In this document: piece by piece, positions 9,437 through 21,147 of the stretch
Layout: each line of letters begins with the position of its first letter
Position numbering within the stretch: the first letter of the stretch is position 1
Assembly (NCBI RefSeq): GCF_026240905.1
Contig: NZ_JAPEVI010000003.1
Span: 3,162,001 to 3,226,000 of the forward strand
Direction: 5' to 3'
DNA: 64,000 nucleotides
Source: Roseibium salinum
GTDB taxonomy: Bacteria > Pseudomonadota > Alphaproteobacteria > Rhizobiales > Stappiaceae
The notes under the pieces: generated by a model
What the model saw: only the letters and a program-made list of their open reading frames with translations
The model's database searches: none
Told to the model about the DNA's origin: nothing
Program-made: the position numbers and the translations under genes

Positions 9437-9706
9437 CTAGGGTATGGCCCCATAAAATTGAATGCACTGGTCTCTCTGGAGCGGACCGTATCCAAGGCGC
9501 GAAGGCGCAGGAAACCCGGTCGGTTTTCAAGTCTTCGCAACGCAGGAGACGGTCCGCTCCAGAGAGATCCGACGGACGCCAAAACGGCTGCGAGCAGCAG
9601 CGTCAAAGCCCTTGGCGGATGCACAGGCATCGACCTGCGGACTTTTCCTCCCTGCTCGTTGCCATTTTGACGCCAGTGCGTTCAATTTTATGGGGCCAAA
9701 CCCTAG
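9437..9706. repeat. Inverted-repeat unit with nested arms
   Basis: A 34-bp sequence at 9437-9470 recurs inverted at 9673-9706 with two mismatches. Just inside the left arm, 9471-9489 (TCTCTCTGGAGCGGACCGT) is an exact reverse complement of 9549-9567. The outer pair encloses about 200 bases. No transposase or passenger gene is present. The short open frames within are fragments that follow the repeat, and I do not call them genes. Confidence 0.8.
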
Positions 9707-9807
9707 GCTAGGGATTCCTAAAATTGTATGTACTGGTCCGTTCCGGAGCGATCCGAAGGACGCCAAAACAGCTGCGAGCGGCAGCGTCAATGCCCTTGGT
9801 CGAAGCA
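9551..9807. repeat. Direct repeat of about 73 bp, two diverged copies
   Basis: Copies at 9551-9623 and 9735-9807 share most positions, including the exact blocks GGACGCCAAAAC and CAGCGTCAA. The second copy is preceded by a degenerate copy of the outer inverted-repeat arm (CTAGGGATTCCTAAAATTG from about 9710). The block therefore looks like one repeat unit plus a partial second unit. It fills the gap between pmtA and dnaJ. Confidence 0.8.
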
Positions 9808-9845
9808 ACCCGCGGATTGGGCAGTCACGCCGATCTCCATCGGCC

Positions 9846-10973
9846 TCACACGCCCAGATCGTTGATGAAGTCCTTGACCTTGGAAAAGAAGCCGGTCGAT
9901 GCCGGGTTGTTGTCGCCGGAGGATTCCTTCTCGAATTCCGCGAGAAGTTCGCGCTGGCGTCTCGTCAGGTTGGTGGGCGTCTCGACCGTCACCTGGATGT
10001 ACATGTCGCCGTGCTGACTGGAGCGCATCACCGGCATGCCCTTGCCGCGCAGGCGGAACTGCTTTCCGGTCTGCGTACCTTCGGGAACCTTTACGCGGCT
10101 CGTCGAGCCTTCCACCGTGGGCACGTCGAACTGGCCGCCGAGCGTTGCGGTGGTCATGGAAATCGGCACGCGGCAATAAAGATCCGCACCGTCGCGCTGG
10201 AAAAGCTCGTGCGGCTTGACGGTCAGGAAGATGTACAGGTCGCCCGCCGGGCCGCCGCGCAGGCCGGCTTCGCCCTCGCCTGCCAGACGGATGCGGGTGC
10301 CGTCCTCGATGCCGGCCGGAATATTGACCGACAGGCTGCGCTCCTGGGTCTTGCGGCCGGAGCCGCCGCAGCTTTCGCACGGATCGGTGATCACCTGGCC
10401 GCGTCCCTGGCAGCTCGGGCAGGTGCGCTCCAGCGTGAAGAAACCCTGGGCGGCACGCACGCGTCCGGCACCGCCGCAGGTGCGGCAGACGGACGGGCTC
10501 GTGCCGGGTTTTGCGCCCGATCCCGAGCAATTGTCGCAGGTGATACTGGTCGGAACCTCGATCTCCACCGTCTTGCCGGTGAAAGCGTCTTCGAGGGTAA
10601 TGTCCAGATTGTAGCGCAGGTCCGCGCCGCGCTCGCGTCCGCCCGACCGGCGGCCGCCGCCGCCCATGCCGAAGAATTCTTCGAAAATGTCGGACATGGT
10701 GGTGGAGAAATCGTGGGCGCCCGGCCCACCGCCGCCGAAGCCGCCGTTTTCAAAGGCCGCATGGCCGAAACGGTCATAGGCGGCGCGCTTCTGGCCGTCC
10801 TTCAGCGTATCGTAGGCTTCGTTGACTTCCTTGAACCTGGTTTCGGCCTCCGCATCGCCCGGATTGCGATCCGGATGAAATTGCATGGCCATCTTGCGGT
10901 ACGCGCTTTTCAGCGTCTTGTCGTCCGCATCGCGGGCTACGCCCAGTACTTCGTAGAAATCACGTTTGGACAT
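9846..10973 (-). CDS. dnaJ: Chaperone protein DnaJ
   Basis: This is a 375-residue class A Hsp40 co-chaperone that stimulates DnaK ATPase and delivers clients in the cytoplasm. The J domain has the HPD tripeptide (QFHPDRNPG). A Gly/Phe-rich linker follows, then a zinc-binding region with four CxxCxGxG repeats ([32 protein letters not shown]) and the two C-terminal beta domains. The start at 10973 matches [12 protein letters not shown]; nine upstream codons were discarded. It lies 233 bases downstream of dnaK on the same strand. Confidence 0.97.
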   Translation of the reverse strand: MSKRDFYEVLGVARDADDKTLKSAYRKMAMQFHPDRNPGDAEAETRFKEVNEAYDTLKDGQKRAAYDRFGHAAFENGGFGGGGPGAHDFSTTMSDIFEEFFGMGGGGRRSGGRERGADLRYNLDITLEDAFTGKTVEIEVPTSITCDNCSGSGAKPGTSPSVCRTCGGAGRVRAAQGFFTLERTCPSCQGRGQVITDPCESCGGSGRKTQERSLSVNIPAGIEDGTRIRLAGEGEAGLRGGPAGDLYIFLTVKPHELFQRDGADLYCRVPISMTTATLGGQFDVPTVEGSTSRVKVPEGTQTGKQFRLRGKGMPVMRSSQHGDMYIQVTVETPTNLTRRQRELLAEFEKESSGDNNPASTGFFSKVKDFINDLGV

Positions 10974-11170
10974 CAAGATCTCTCGGTCTTGTTGTTGCAC
11001 CGCAGGCTGCCCGGATCAGCCTGCATTCAGGCCGATCGTAACTGGAGCGGCAGAGCGGCGCCGTCCGGATGGACTAAAGGCTGCTCTACAACTCCGGCGC
11101 CGGTCACGGCGAAAGCGCCGGGCAGAAGTGCCCTTGTCATCAGGCAATCACGCGTCCGGCGCTAAAATGA

Positions 11171-11198
11171 TGCGGCCAGCCGTTTCCGGCTGGCCGCA
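11171..11198 (-). terminator. Stem-loop between dnaK and dnaJ
   Basis: A perfect 11-bp stem (TGCGGCCAGCC with GGCTGGCCGCA, loop GTTTCC) lies 8 bases after the dnaK stop. The clean T run is on the plus-strand side; reading with dnaK it is followed only by ATCATTTT. It may act as a partial terminator or mRNA-stabilising hairpin that sets the dnaK:dnaJ ratio. Confidence 0.6.
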
Positions 11199-11206
11199 GT
11201 TTTTAT

Positions 11207-13123
<1,917 letters not shown>

Positions 13124-13254
13124 ATCTGCCTCTCTTTCTAGCAAACCGGAAAGACCCATTAAGGCGTCTGTTCCGGCTCCTCTCACTTGGGTTCCGGGGG
13201 ACCGGACATTGCGCCAGACCTTCCGGCTGAAGACCTGGCGCAAGCTTGACCGCT

Positions 13255-13283
13255 ATATAGGTGGATGAAACTTTGCCTGCAAG
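13255..13283 (-). promoter_or_regulatory. dnaK: Candidate sigma-32 (RpoH) promoter for dnaK
   Basis: On the minus strand CTTGCA (13278-13283) and CTATAT (13255-13260) are separated by 17 bases, close to the alphaproteobacterial RpoH consensus. It gives a leader of about 130 bases before the dnaK start. Confidence 0.65.
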
Positions 13284-13539
13284 TCATCTATCCACTGACA
13301 TTTTGCAGGCTGTGCAAAGACATCGCCGATATTTCTTCGCAAGTCGTTACCGGGAAAGCGAAGACTGCGGAGGCCGCGCCGAATTCTGGAATTCATTTCG
13401 GGCATCGAATCCGATCCAGGCCTTTGTCCTAGATCGCGGCAATTGCCATCCGGCCCGGCTCCGGTCGTGGAGGTTGCGGCGGCAATGACGAACGGACACA
13501 ATGGCCCGCCATGCAGGGAGCCGCCAGGCAGGGAGCGTC

Positions 13540-14163
13540 ATGCAGGAAGTTTCCATCAACGGCCCGAGCGGCCTCTCCTATCTGCCCGGTTATTTCGACC
13601 GGGGCGCGCAGGAAACGCTGCTGGAGGAGATCCGCGCGATCGTTGCAGAGGCGCCGCTGTTCCGGCCGGTCATGCCCAAGACCGGAAAACCGTTCACGGT
13701 GAAGATGAGCAATTGCGGGCCGCTCGGCTGGGTGTCCGATATCAACGGCTACCGCTATCAGCCGCACCATCCGGAGACGGGCAGGCCCTGGCCGGAGATG
13801 CCGGAGCTTCTCACGAGCCTCTGGCGCGACGTTGCGCCGCAGGCCCCGCCTCCCGAGGCCTGTCTCATCAACTATTATGAGCCGGGGGCCCGCATGGGCC
13901 TTCATCAGGACCGGGACGAACAGACCTTCGAGGCGCCGGTCGTTTCCGTTTCCCTGGGCGAGACGGCCACCTTCCGCGTCGGCGGCCTCAGCCGCAAGGA
14001 CCCGACCCGGTCGTTCCGCCTGCAATCGGGCGACGTGGTCGTGCTCGGCGGCGAAGCCAGGCTGGCTTTCCACGGCATCGACCGGGTGCTGAAAGGCACG
14101 TCGACGCTGCTGAAGAACGGCGGGCGGATCAATCTGACCCTGAGGCGCGTGACGGGAGAATGA
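13540..14163 (+). CDS. alkB: DNA/RNA alkylation repair dioxygenase AlkB
   Basis: This is a 207-residue Fe(II)/2-oxoglutarate dioxygenase that oxidatively removes methyl groups from 1-methyladenine and 3-methylcytosine. The iron ligands are visible as H122 and D124 (GLHQDRDEQ) and H178 (AFHGIDRV). The 2-oxoglutarate and substrate arginines are R196 and R202 in RINLTLR. The start at 13540 is preceded by AGGGAG; an in-frame ATG at 13501 lacks a clear ribosome site. The gene diverges from dnaK. Confidence 0.92.
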   Translation: MQEVSINGPSGLSYLPGYFDRGAQETLLEEIRAIVAEAPLFRPVMPKTGKPFTVKMSNCGPLGWVSDINGYRYQPHHPETGRPWPEMPELLTSLWRDVAPQAPPPEACLINYYEPGARMGLHQDRDEQTFEAPVVSVSLGETATFRVGGLSRKDPTRSFRLQSGDVVVLGGEARLAFHGIDRVLKGTSTLLKNGGRINLTLRRVTGE

Positions 14164-14183
14164 GGGAAGGCTTCGCCTGCCCC

Positions 14184-14654
14184 TCATCCTTCCAGATAGA
14201 CCGCCTCGCAGCGCACCGGAAAATTCACCGACCGGGCGATGTAGCAGACGTCGTGGATCCTGCCGTGGATGGCGTCGGCCTTTGCCAGATCCGTCCCGGG
14301 CGGCACCGTGATCTTCGGCCGCAGGGTGGCCCGCAGGAACCGGCCAGCGCCGCCTGGTTCCGACTCGCCGATGGCTTCGGGCGCATCCTCATAGGCGGTT
14401 ACCGTAATCCCGGCATTGCTGGCCAGGTGCAGGTACCAAAGCATGTGGCAGCTTGCGAGCGCCGAAAGCAGCAGGTCTTCCGGATTATGCAGGGCCGGGT
14501 CGCCGCCGAGCAGCGGATCGTTCGAACAGGAGACCGGCGGTTTGCCCGGCGTCCTGATCTCCCAGCTCCTGTCATAGCCCCGGTAGGTTTTTGTGCCCTC
14601 GCCCCGGTTTCCCGTCCAGGCGACGGCGGACGTGTATTTGTGTTCCGAGTTCAT
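14184..14654 (-). CDS. OsmC family peroxiredoxin-like protein
   Basis: This is a 156-residue OsmC/Ohr-fold protein, likely reducing organic hydroperoxides in the cytoplasm. The first peroxidatic cysteine is in LLLSALASCHMLWYLHLA (about residue 69) and the second in HDVCYIARSVNFPV near the C terminus, as in the OsmC subfamily. Convergent with alkB (20 bases between stops) and divergent from a GntR regulator with a palindrome between them, which suggests it could be that regulator's target. Confidence 0.88.
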   Translation of the reverse strand: MNSEHKYTSAVAWTGNRGEGTKTYRGYDRSWEIRTPGKPPVSCSNDPLLGGDPALHNPEDLLLSALASCHMLWYLHLASNAGITVTAYEDAPEAIGESEPGGAGRFLRATLRPKITVPPGTDLAKADAIHGRIHDVCYIARSVNFPVRCEAVYLEG

Positions 14655-14676
14655 CCACGCACTCCATCAAGTAAAG

Positions 14677-14692
14677 TGTATACAATTATACA
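14677..14692. promoter_or_regulatory. Palindromic operator candidate between osmC-like gene and GntR regulator
   Basis: TGTATACAATTATACA has perfect 6-bp arms (TGTATA and TATACA) around a 4-base spacer. It lies 23 bases from the osmC-type start and 62 from the GntR start. FCD-type GntR proteins bind short palindromes of this sort, so autoregulation and control of the divergent gene are plausible. Confidence 0.5.
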
Positions 14693-14753
14693 TTCGAATT
14701 GTGCGCCGCTGTCAAGGCGGGTATAAACAGCAAAAAGGAGATTCCTTCGTCCG

Positions 14754-15386
14754 ATGACCGCCGACCGGATTGCCGCCGCGCTTGAAGCCGAAATCGTCAC
14801 GGGCGCCTTCAAGCCCGGGGAAGAGCTGAAGCAGGGCCAGATTGCCGAGCGTTTCTCCATCAGCCGGATTCCCGTACGCGATGCCCTGCAACTGCTGGCG
14901 GCGCGCGGGCTGATCGACCTGGTGCCGAACCGGCGCGCCCGCGTGATCAGCCTGTCCGCGGCCGAAATCAGGGAGGTCTACGATCTGCGGCTGCTTCTGG
15001 AAACCGATTGCCTGAACCAATCGATCGCTAAGATGAGCGAACGGGATATCGACAGCATCGAGGCCGCCCTCGCCCATTCGACGATCGATGCGGGAACGCA
15101 GAGATGGGCGCAAGGCGACTGGGAATTTCACCGCAGTCTCTACCTGCCCACCGGGCGGCCCCGGCAACTGGCCATGATAGAGGGTCTGCGCCGTACCTGC
15201 CGCATCCACATCGCCGGCTATGGCATCCTGCCGTCACGCACCGGCGAATGGCTGCAGGATCACGAAGACCTGGTCAAAGCCTGCAGGGCCCGATCCGGGG
15301 CCGAGGCGGCAAGCATCCTGAAAAGCCATATCCAGACAGCCTGCAGGACGCTTCTGGCCGCCATTGCGGACAAAACCGGCCCCTGA
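14754..15386 (+). CDS. GntR family transcriptional regulator (FCD/FadR subfamily)
   Basis: This is a 210-residue DNA-binding protein. The N-terminal winged helix-turn-helix (IAAALEAEIVTGAFKPGEEL, then IAERFSISRIPVRDALQLL) is the GntR signature. The C-terminal all-helical FCD ligand domain (EIREVYDLRLLLET, then WEFHRSLYLPTGRP) retains the acidic and histidine residues that commonly coordinate a metal. The ligand is unknown. It is divergent from the OsmC-type gene across a palindrome. Confidence 0.88.
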   Translation: MTADRIAAALEAEIVTGAFKPGEELKQGQIAERFSISRIPVRDALQLLAARGLIDLVPNRRARVISLSAAEIREVYDLRLLLETDCLNQSIAKMSERDIDSIEAALAHSTIDAGTQRWAQGDWEFHRSLYLPTGRPRQLAMIEGLRRTCRIHIAGYGILPSRTGEWLQDHEDLVKACRARSGAEAASILKSHIQTACRTLLAAIADKTGP

Positions 15387-15491
15387 ATGTGACGTCAGCC
15401 GGGCTCGCGTTGCCAGGCACGGACAGGCGGGCGATCTTTCAACCTCACGCCAGGCGGATTGTTGAAGACGTCATGGGCGAGCGAAGAAAAT

Positions 15492-17074
15492 TCAGAAGAA
15501 CATCTGAGCGGCAATCGCGCTGATCGACAGGGCAATGACCCAGAGCGCGACGCGGCCGGAGCGGGTGTGCCGGGCTTCGGCCTTGCCGATCGCCTCGGCG
15601 GTTTCCCGGTTGAAACGCAGTCCCTCGCTCGCCATCTCCTCGACTTCTTCCGACAGGCGGCCGATGCGGTCGGCAAAGATCGGCATGTCGTTGGCGATGC
15701 GGGCCAGCGATGCGAGCGCGTCTCCGGCGTCCCGCAGCTTGCCCGTGGGCCCCAGATGCTCCTTGATCCAGCTGCCGACAACCGGCTCTGCCGTCTTCCA
15801 CATGTCGAGATTTGGGTTGAGCGTGCGGGCCACGCCTTCGACCACGACCATGGTCTTCTGCAGCATGATGAGCTGGGTCTGGGTGCGCATGTGAAAGAGC
15901 TCGGTGACCTCGAACAGCTGGGTGAGCAGCCGGGCCATGGAAATCTCGCTGGCATGGTGGCCGTGGATCGGTTCGCCGATGGCGCGGATCGCCTGCGCGA
16001 ACATGTCGACATCCTGATCGGCGGGAACATATCCGGCTTCAAAATGCACTTCCGCCACGCGCTTGTAGTTGCGGGTGATGAAGCCGAACAGGATTTCCGC
16101 CAGGAACCGGCGCTCGCGTTTGCTCAGCCGGCCGATGATGCCGAAGTCGACTGCAACCAGCGTTCCGTCAGTCTGGACGAAGAGATTGCCCTGGTGCATG
16201 TCGGCGTGGAAAAAGCCGTCCCGGAGCGTGTGGCGCAGGAAATTCTGGATGATGGCGGCGGCAAGCGCCTCGAAATCGTGACCGTCCTGCCTGAGGCCGT
16301 CGAGATCCGACATCTTGCGGCCGTCGATCCATTCCATGGTGAGGACACCCTTGGAGGTGCGCAGCCAGTCGACACCGGGCACCTCGAACCCGGGATCCTC
16401 CACCGTGTTTTCCGCCATTTCCGAAAGGGCGGCTGCCTCCAGGCGGAAATCCATCTCGATGGCGACCGACTGCGCCAGCGTATCGACGACGGCAACCGGC
16501 CTGAGGCGGCGCGAGGGCGCATGAAACCGCTCGGCGAGACGGGCGACCATGTAGTAGCTCTCCAGGTCCCGCTGAAAGCGGCGGGAAACCCCGGGACGCA
16601 GCACCTTGACGGCGACTTTCCGCTCCGTGCCGTCCTTCTCCCGGACGATGGCCGGATGCACCTGCGCGATGGAGGCGGCGGCGACGGCCTGGCCGAATTC
16701 GGCAAATACTTCCTCGACCGGCTTGCCGAGCTGCTCGGCCACCGCCTCGCGGGCCTCGTCATGATCGAAGGGGGAAGCCGGTCCTGCAGGGCGGCAAGTT
16801 CGCGGGCCGCGTCCTTGCCGACCACATCGGCACGGGTCGCCAGGAACTGGCCGAGCTTGACGTAGGACGGCCCGAGCCTGTTGAGCGCGTCGGACAGGCG
16901 CAGGTCGGCGCTCTTGTTCTTGACCGTGCGGCGCTCGAGAAGACGCGCCGCCGCAATCATCACCCGCGGCCCCGTCGGCAGATCCGGCAGGGAGGCGAGA
17001 CCGAACACGCCTTCGCGCGCCATGACGAAACCTGCCCGCGCGAGGCGGAAGAAAGGCATTACCGCAAACGACAT
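15492..17074 (-). pseudogene. ubiB: Ubiquinone biosynthesis kinase-like protein UbiB, interrupted by a one-base frameshift
   Basis: UbiB is an atypical protein kinase-like ATPase of the inner membrane needed for coenzyme Q synthesis. Residues from the start at 17074 read MSFAVMPFFRLARAGFVM to ALQDRLPP. The frame then breaks in a run of five G (16770-16774, plus strand). One additional base would continue with FDHDEAREAVAEQLGKPVEEVF through the kinase-like core (SIAQVHPAIV, VKVLRPGV, FHADMHQGN, VAVDFGIIGRLS) to two C-terminal hydrophobic stretches ending at 15492. The composite of about 527 residues is normal UbiB length. The break is either a real mutation or a homopolymer sequencing error. 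It starts 3 bases after ubiE. Confidence 0.85.
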
Positions 17075-17077
17075 CTA

Positions 17078-17875
17078 TCAGAGCTTCCAGCCAGAATGCA
17101 GGGCCGCGATCCCGCCGGAGTAATTGCGGTAGGTCACCCGCTCAAAGCCGGCCTCGCGGATCATGTCCGCGAACCGCTCCTGGTTGGGGAACCTGCGGAT
17201 CGATTCCACCAGATACTGGTAGGGATCGCCGTCGCCGGTCACCCATTTTCCGACGACCGGAATCGCCTGGAAGGAAAAGGTGTCGTAGAGCTTGTCCAGC
17301 ACCGGCACGTCGACTTCGGAAAACTCAAGGCACAGGAACCGGCCGCCCCGCTTCAGGACGCGGCGGGCCTCGCGAAGCGCCTTGGGGATGTCCGGAACGT
17401 TGCGGATGCCGAAGGCAATCGTATAGGCGTCGAAGCTCCTGTCCGGAAACGGCAGGTCCTCGGCGTTGCCCTGGGTGAAGGTGATGACGTCGCCAAGACC
17501 GGCCTTTTCGGCCCGGTCGCGGCCGACATTGAGCATGGATTCATTGATGTCGCAGACGACCGCCCGGGCCATCTCGTTCGAGCGGCGCACCACCCGCGTG
17601 GCGATATCGCCGGTGCCGCCGGCGACATCCAGAAGCCGCCAGCCGGAGCCCATGGCCCTGGGCGGTGCCAGGTAAGACACCATGGCATCCTTCCACACCC
17701 GGTGAAGCCCGCCGGACATCAGGTCGTTCATCAGGTCGTAGCGCTCGGCCACCTTGTGGAAGACCTCGTCCACCAGGGCCTGTTTCCGGCCTTCGTCGAC
17801 CCGGGCATACCCGAAGCTGGTCGGCATGTCTTCCGGAGCGCGGCCGGATGTGCCGGTGCGTGCCTGCTGCGTCAT
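17078..17875 (-). CDS. ubiE: Bifunctional demethylmenaquinone/2-methoxy-6-polyprenyl-1,4-benzoquinol methylase UbiE
   Basis: This is a 265-residue SAM-dependent C-methyltransferase of ubiquinone synthesis. The family motifs are [24 protein letters not shown], the SAM loop [41 protein letters not shown] and the C-terminal [17 protein letters not shown]. The start at 17875 has AGGAGG eight bases upstream; an open frame extends 38 codons further. It is first in a two-gene operon with ubiB and divergent from mutM. Confidence 0.96.
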   Translation of the reverse strand: MTQQARTGTSGRAPEDMPTSFGYARVDEGRKQALVDEVFHKVAERYDLMNDLMSGGLHRVWKDAMVSYLAPPRAMGSGWRLLDVAGGTGDIATRVVRRSNEMARAVVCDINESMLNVGRDRAEKAGLGDVITFTQGNAEDLPFPDRSFDAYTIAFGIRNVPDIPKALREARRVLKRGGRFLCLEFSEVDVPVLDKLYDTFSFQAIPVVGKWVTGDGDPYQYLVESIRRFPNQERFADMIREAGFERVTYRNYSGGIAALHSGWKL

Positions 17876-18174
17876 GAAAGCGCCTCCTAGATCAGCTCTT
17901 CTGCGTCCGCGTGAACGCAGGATGCTCCAGCGGAGCCTGTCGCCATTTCTCTTCAAATTGCGCCGGACCATAGTACAAGCGCCTGGCAAGCGCTATCTTG
18001 GCCGGCCAAGAAAGCCATATGCCGCAGGCCTATAGCGCGCAAACGGGGTGGAGACCAGTCCTTATGCCGCTGCAGCCGGTATTGGGTCCGCTCGACGGCG
18101 CTCGGGCGCGGGACGGCGATCCGGCACGGGCAGGCGCCGGCAGCGTGGTACAAACCGATCGTGAGAGGCTGTGA

Positions 18175-19068
18175 ATGCCAGAATTACCGGAAGTCGAAAC
18201 CGTCAAGCGCGGTCTCGCACCGACATTTGAAAACGCGCGCATCGCCCGGGTCGAACAGAACCGGCCCGACCTGCGCTTTCCGTTTCCCGCGGGGTTTGCC
18301 GACAGGCTGGCCGGGCGCCGGGTGAGCGCTCTCTCGCGCCGGTCAAAATACCTGCTCGCCGATATCGAGGGCGGCGACGTGCTTGTGATGCACCTTGGAA
18401 TGTCTGGATCGTTCCGCATCGAAAACGATTCCCGGCAAACAATGCCTGGCGGCTTTGCCCACGAACGCAGCAAGGACCCGAAGCACGATCACGTGGTGTT
18501 CCATCTGGAAACAGCGCCGGGGTCTACGGCGCGCATCGTCTATAACGACCCGCGCCGGTTCGGCTTCATGGATCTCATTGCCCGGCCGTCCCTTGCCGAC
18601 CATCCCTATTTCCGGGAACTCGGCCTGGAGCCGCTCGGCAACGACCTGAGCGGCGAGACCCTGGCGCGGCTGTTCGCGGGACGCAAGATGCCGCTCAAGG
18701 CGGCCCTGCTGAACCAGAAGTTCATCGCCGGCCTCGGCAACATATATGTGTGCGAGGCCCTGTGGCGGACCGGCCTCAGCCCGGAAAGGGCGGCCGGTAC
18801 GCTTGCCACCGGCACCGGACGGCCGACGAAAAAGGCCGGGGAGCTGGCGGTCAACATCCGGGCGACGCTGGAAGAGGCCATCCGGGCAGGCGGATCCTCC
18901 TTGCGGGACCACACGCGGACGGACGGCACGCTCGGTTATTTCCAGCACTCCTTCGCCGTCTACGACCGGGAGGGCGAGGCCTGCCGCACGACAGGGTGCG
19001 GGGGAACCATCGCCCGACTGGTACAATCCAGCCGCTCGACCTTCTACTGCCCGTCCTGCCAGACCTGA
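18175..19068 (+). CDS. mutM: Formamidopyrimidine-DNA glycosylase (MutM/Fpg)
   Basis: This is a 297-residue base-excision repair glycosylase/AP lyase for 8-oxoguanine. The catalytic N terminus is [14 protein letters not shown] (Pro2 nucleophile, Glu3). The H2TH region contains [20 protein letters not shown], and the C-terminal zinc finger is [20 protein letters not shown] followed by FYCPSC. It is divergent from ubiE. Confidence 0.97.
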   Translation: MPELPEVETVKRGLAPTFENARIARVEQNRPDLRFPFPAGFADRLAGRRVSALSRRSKYLLADIEGGDVLVMHLGMSGSFRIENDSRQTMPGGFAHERSKDPKHDHVVFHLETAPGSTARIVYNDPRRFGFMDLIARPSLADHPYFRELGLEPLGNDLSGETLARLFAGRKMPLKAALLNQKFIAGLGNIYVCEALWRTGLSPERAAGTLATGTGRPTKKAGELAVNIRATLEEAIRAGGSSLRDHTRTDGTLGYFQHSFAVYDREGEACRTTGCGGTIARLVQSSRSTFYCPSCQT

Positions 19069-19288
19069 CGCCAGGCTGCGTACCCAGGGCACGGATCCCG
19101 GGCCGCTATCCAAACGGCCAAGCTTGCCAGACCCGCCCAAGGTCGGCTACGGATGACCGGTCCTTTTGACTTTACCCGGAGCTGTCCGCGTTGAATGAAC
19201 AGGGACAGTCCCGGCACATTGAAAGCGATCAATTTTTCCTGCATTGAGGTGCTTCAACCTGAAGGCATCCAGCACTGGGAGCGGGTAC

Positions 19289-20062
19289 ATGGGATACGAA
19301 AACATCCGCGTCGAGAAGCGCGGCAGGGTCGGCCTGATCACCCTTGACCGGCCGAAAGCCCTGAACGCGCTGAATTCTGCTCTGATCCGCGAGCTCGGCA
19401 CTGCCCTCGACACGCTCGACGCCGACGAGAAAATCGGCTGCGTCGTCATCACCGGGTCGGAAAAGGCCTTTGCCGCCGGCGCCGATATCAAGGAGATGCA
19501 GCCGCACGATTTTTCCTCCGCCTACCAGACGGACCTGATCACCCCGTTCGACCGGGTCTCGCGCAACCGCAAGCCGATCATCGCCGCGGTAGCCGGTTAT
19601 GCCCTGGGCGGCGGCTGCGAACTGGCGATGCTGTGCGATTTCATCATCGCGGCCGATACGGCCAAGTTCGGCCAGCCGGAAATCACCCTCGGCGTGATAC
19701 CCGGCGCGGGCGGCACGCAGCGGCTGACGCGCTTCGTCGGCAAGTCGAAGGCCATGGACATGGTGTTGACGGGCCGCATGATGGATGCGGAGGAAGCCGA
19801 GCGCAGCGGCCTGGTCAGCCGGGTCGTTCCGGCGGATGAACTCTTGGAAGAAGCGCTGAAGGCGGCCGAAAAGATCGCTGATTTCTCGCTGCCCGTCGTC
19901 ATGATGGCGAAGGAGAGCGTGGACCGTTCCTATGAGACCACGCTTTCGGAAGGCATCCGGTTCGAAAGGCGGGTGTTCCAGGCGATGTTCGCACTCGACG
20001 ACCAGAAGGAAGGCATGAGCGCCTTCACCGAGAAACGCGCACCGCAATTCAGGAACAAATAA
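19289..20062 (+). CDS. Enoyl-CoA hydratase (crotonase family)
   Basis: This is a 257-residue crotonase that adds water to trans-2-enoyl-CoA in fatty acid beta-oxidation. [17 protein letters not shown] forms the first part of the CoA oxyanion pocket. [35 protein letters not shown] carries the catalytic glutamates (one in GGGCELAM, one in FGQPEITLG). Alphaproteobacterial PaaF/FadB1-type proteins are closest by motif. The start at 19289 is preceded by GGGAG seven bases upstream. It is followed by a terminator and then rpsT. Confidence 0.93.
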   Translation: MGYENIRVEKRGRVGLITLDRPKALNALNSALIRELGTALDTLDADEKIGCVVITGSEKAFAAGADIKEMQPHDFSSAYQTDLITPFDRVSRNRKPIIAAVAGYALGGGCELAMLCDFIIAADTAKFGQPEITLGVIPGAGGTQRLTRFVGKSKAMDMVLTGRMMDAEEAERSGLVSRVVPADELLEEALKAAEKIADFSLPVVMMAKESVDRSYETTLSEGIRFERRVFQAMFALDDQKEGMSAFTEKRAPQFRNK

Positions 20063-20127
20063 TCTTGCCATTATGGGCGATAAGCCGTTGACGGATAGCC
20101 CAAGCACGATTATAAGCAGCGCCCAAT

Positions 20128-20159
20128 CGGTGGCGGATTTCCGCCGCCGTTGTTTTTTT
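20128..20159 (+). terminator. Rho-independent terminator after the enoyl-CoA hydratase gene
   Basis: The stem CGGTGGCGG / CCGCCGCCG (one G-T pair, loop ATTT) is followed by TTGTTTTTTT. It lies 65 bases beyond the stop and 80 bases before rpsT. Confidence 0.8.
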
Positions 20160-20238
20160 GATCGGGTCTTGCCGTCCTTGAGTTACGGTCCCGATTGCCA
20201 CCGGACACTAGTCCCAATTACCGATCAGGATTGAGCCC

Positions 20239-20505
20239 ATGGCCAACACACCATCGGCCAAGAAGGCGGCCCGCAAGATTGCCCGCCGGACGGCCACCAA
20301 CAAAGCCCGTCGCAGCCGCATGCGCACCTATCTGCGCACTGTTGAAGAAGCGATCGCTTCCGGCGACCAGAGCGCTGCCAACGAAGCTTTCAAGGCCGCG
20401 CAGCCGGAAATCATGCGCGCCGCGTCCAAGGGCGTGCTCCACGCAAATACGGCGTCCCGGAAGGTTTCCCGTCTCAATGCCCGCATCAAGGCACTCGGCG
20501 CGTAA
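20239..20505 (+). CDS. rpsT: 30S ribosomal protein S20
   Basis: This is an 88-residue primary 16S rRNA-binding protein. It begins [21 protein letters not shown] and is highly basic and helical throughout, with the usual [21 protein letters not shown]-terminal helix. It is bounded by terminators on both sides, so it is probably monocistronic. The order rpsT then dnaA is typical for this bacterial group. Confidence 0.97.
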   Translation: MANTPSAKKAARKIARRTATNKARRSRMRTYLRTVEEAIASGDQSAANEAFKAAQPEIMRAASKGVLHANTASRKVSRLNARIKALGA

Positions 20506-20532
20506 TTCTTCTGTCATTTGAACGTCAAAAAG

Positions 20533-20558
20533 ACCCGGCCGCAGTGCCGGGTTTTTTT
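20533..20558 (+). terminator. rpsT: Rho-independent terminator after rpsT
   Basis: ACCCGGC (20533-20539) pairs with GCCGGGT (20546-20552) and is followed by a run of seven T. Confidence 0.9.
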
Positions 20559-21147
20559 AGCCATGCAATTTTGTGGATGACGCAGAGCAGCAACTTGGGC
20601 GCCCGATCTACGTAAATTTCTCGAGCATAATGCTGTCAAAGAATAGTTATAACTTTCAACAGTTTATAAGCATGTACTATCTAGGAAAGCGGATCGAACC
20701 GGATTCGATACGAGTCAAGCTACCCCCGCCTAAATTTTTTTCGACGCCGTTGTTTTTGCATTGTGACGGTGTCTGGAAGGGCGAAAAGTCATTGCGGCAA
20801 AAAGCATTTGGTCTATCCCCATCAGGCGCCCAACTTGCATGCTGCACGGGCCGAAATCGCGACTTTCCGGCAATCTTCAAAACACGCAGTTGCCCCGCCG
20901 GACGCGGTCTGTATATTAACAATGGCTGGCGCGGAAAGACCAGCGGACAACCTAAAAGCGGCGTTCGGGCAAACAATGAATAAGTCTAGTCGATGTAAAT
21001 CTAATCAAACAAAATCTAGATGCGCGAATGGATACATTGTCTTATTCAATCCTCAGCGTGTTTAGCGTCGATCTGGTCTAATTCTTCTTCCGAAAATTTG
21101 GATTTTTCTTTAAGTCAATGGCTTTCGAGCTATTGAAGGGGGCAGTT
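20559..21147. other. AT-richer intergenic region between rpsT and the rhodanese gene
   Basis: These 590 bases are clearly lower in GC than the flanks and contain stretches such as GTTATAACTTTCAACAG. An open frame at 20573-20983 has no family resemblance and odd composition, so I do not call it a gene. One near-consensus DnaA box on the minus strand (TGTGGATGA, 20571-20579, one mismatch) is present; I find no cluster. The region may hold promoters for the rhodanese-dnaA stretch. Confidence 0.5.

Noticed and set aside
9424..9808. Several short open frames within the repeat block
   Set aside because: They follow the repeats in several frames and both strands; no independent coding evidence.
20573..20983. 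136-codon open frame after rpsT
   Set aside because: No family similarity, unusual composition and no ribosome site; it lies in the AT-rich intergenic region.
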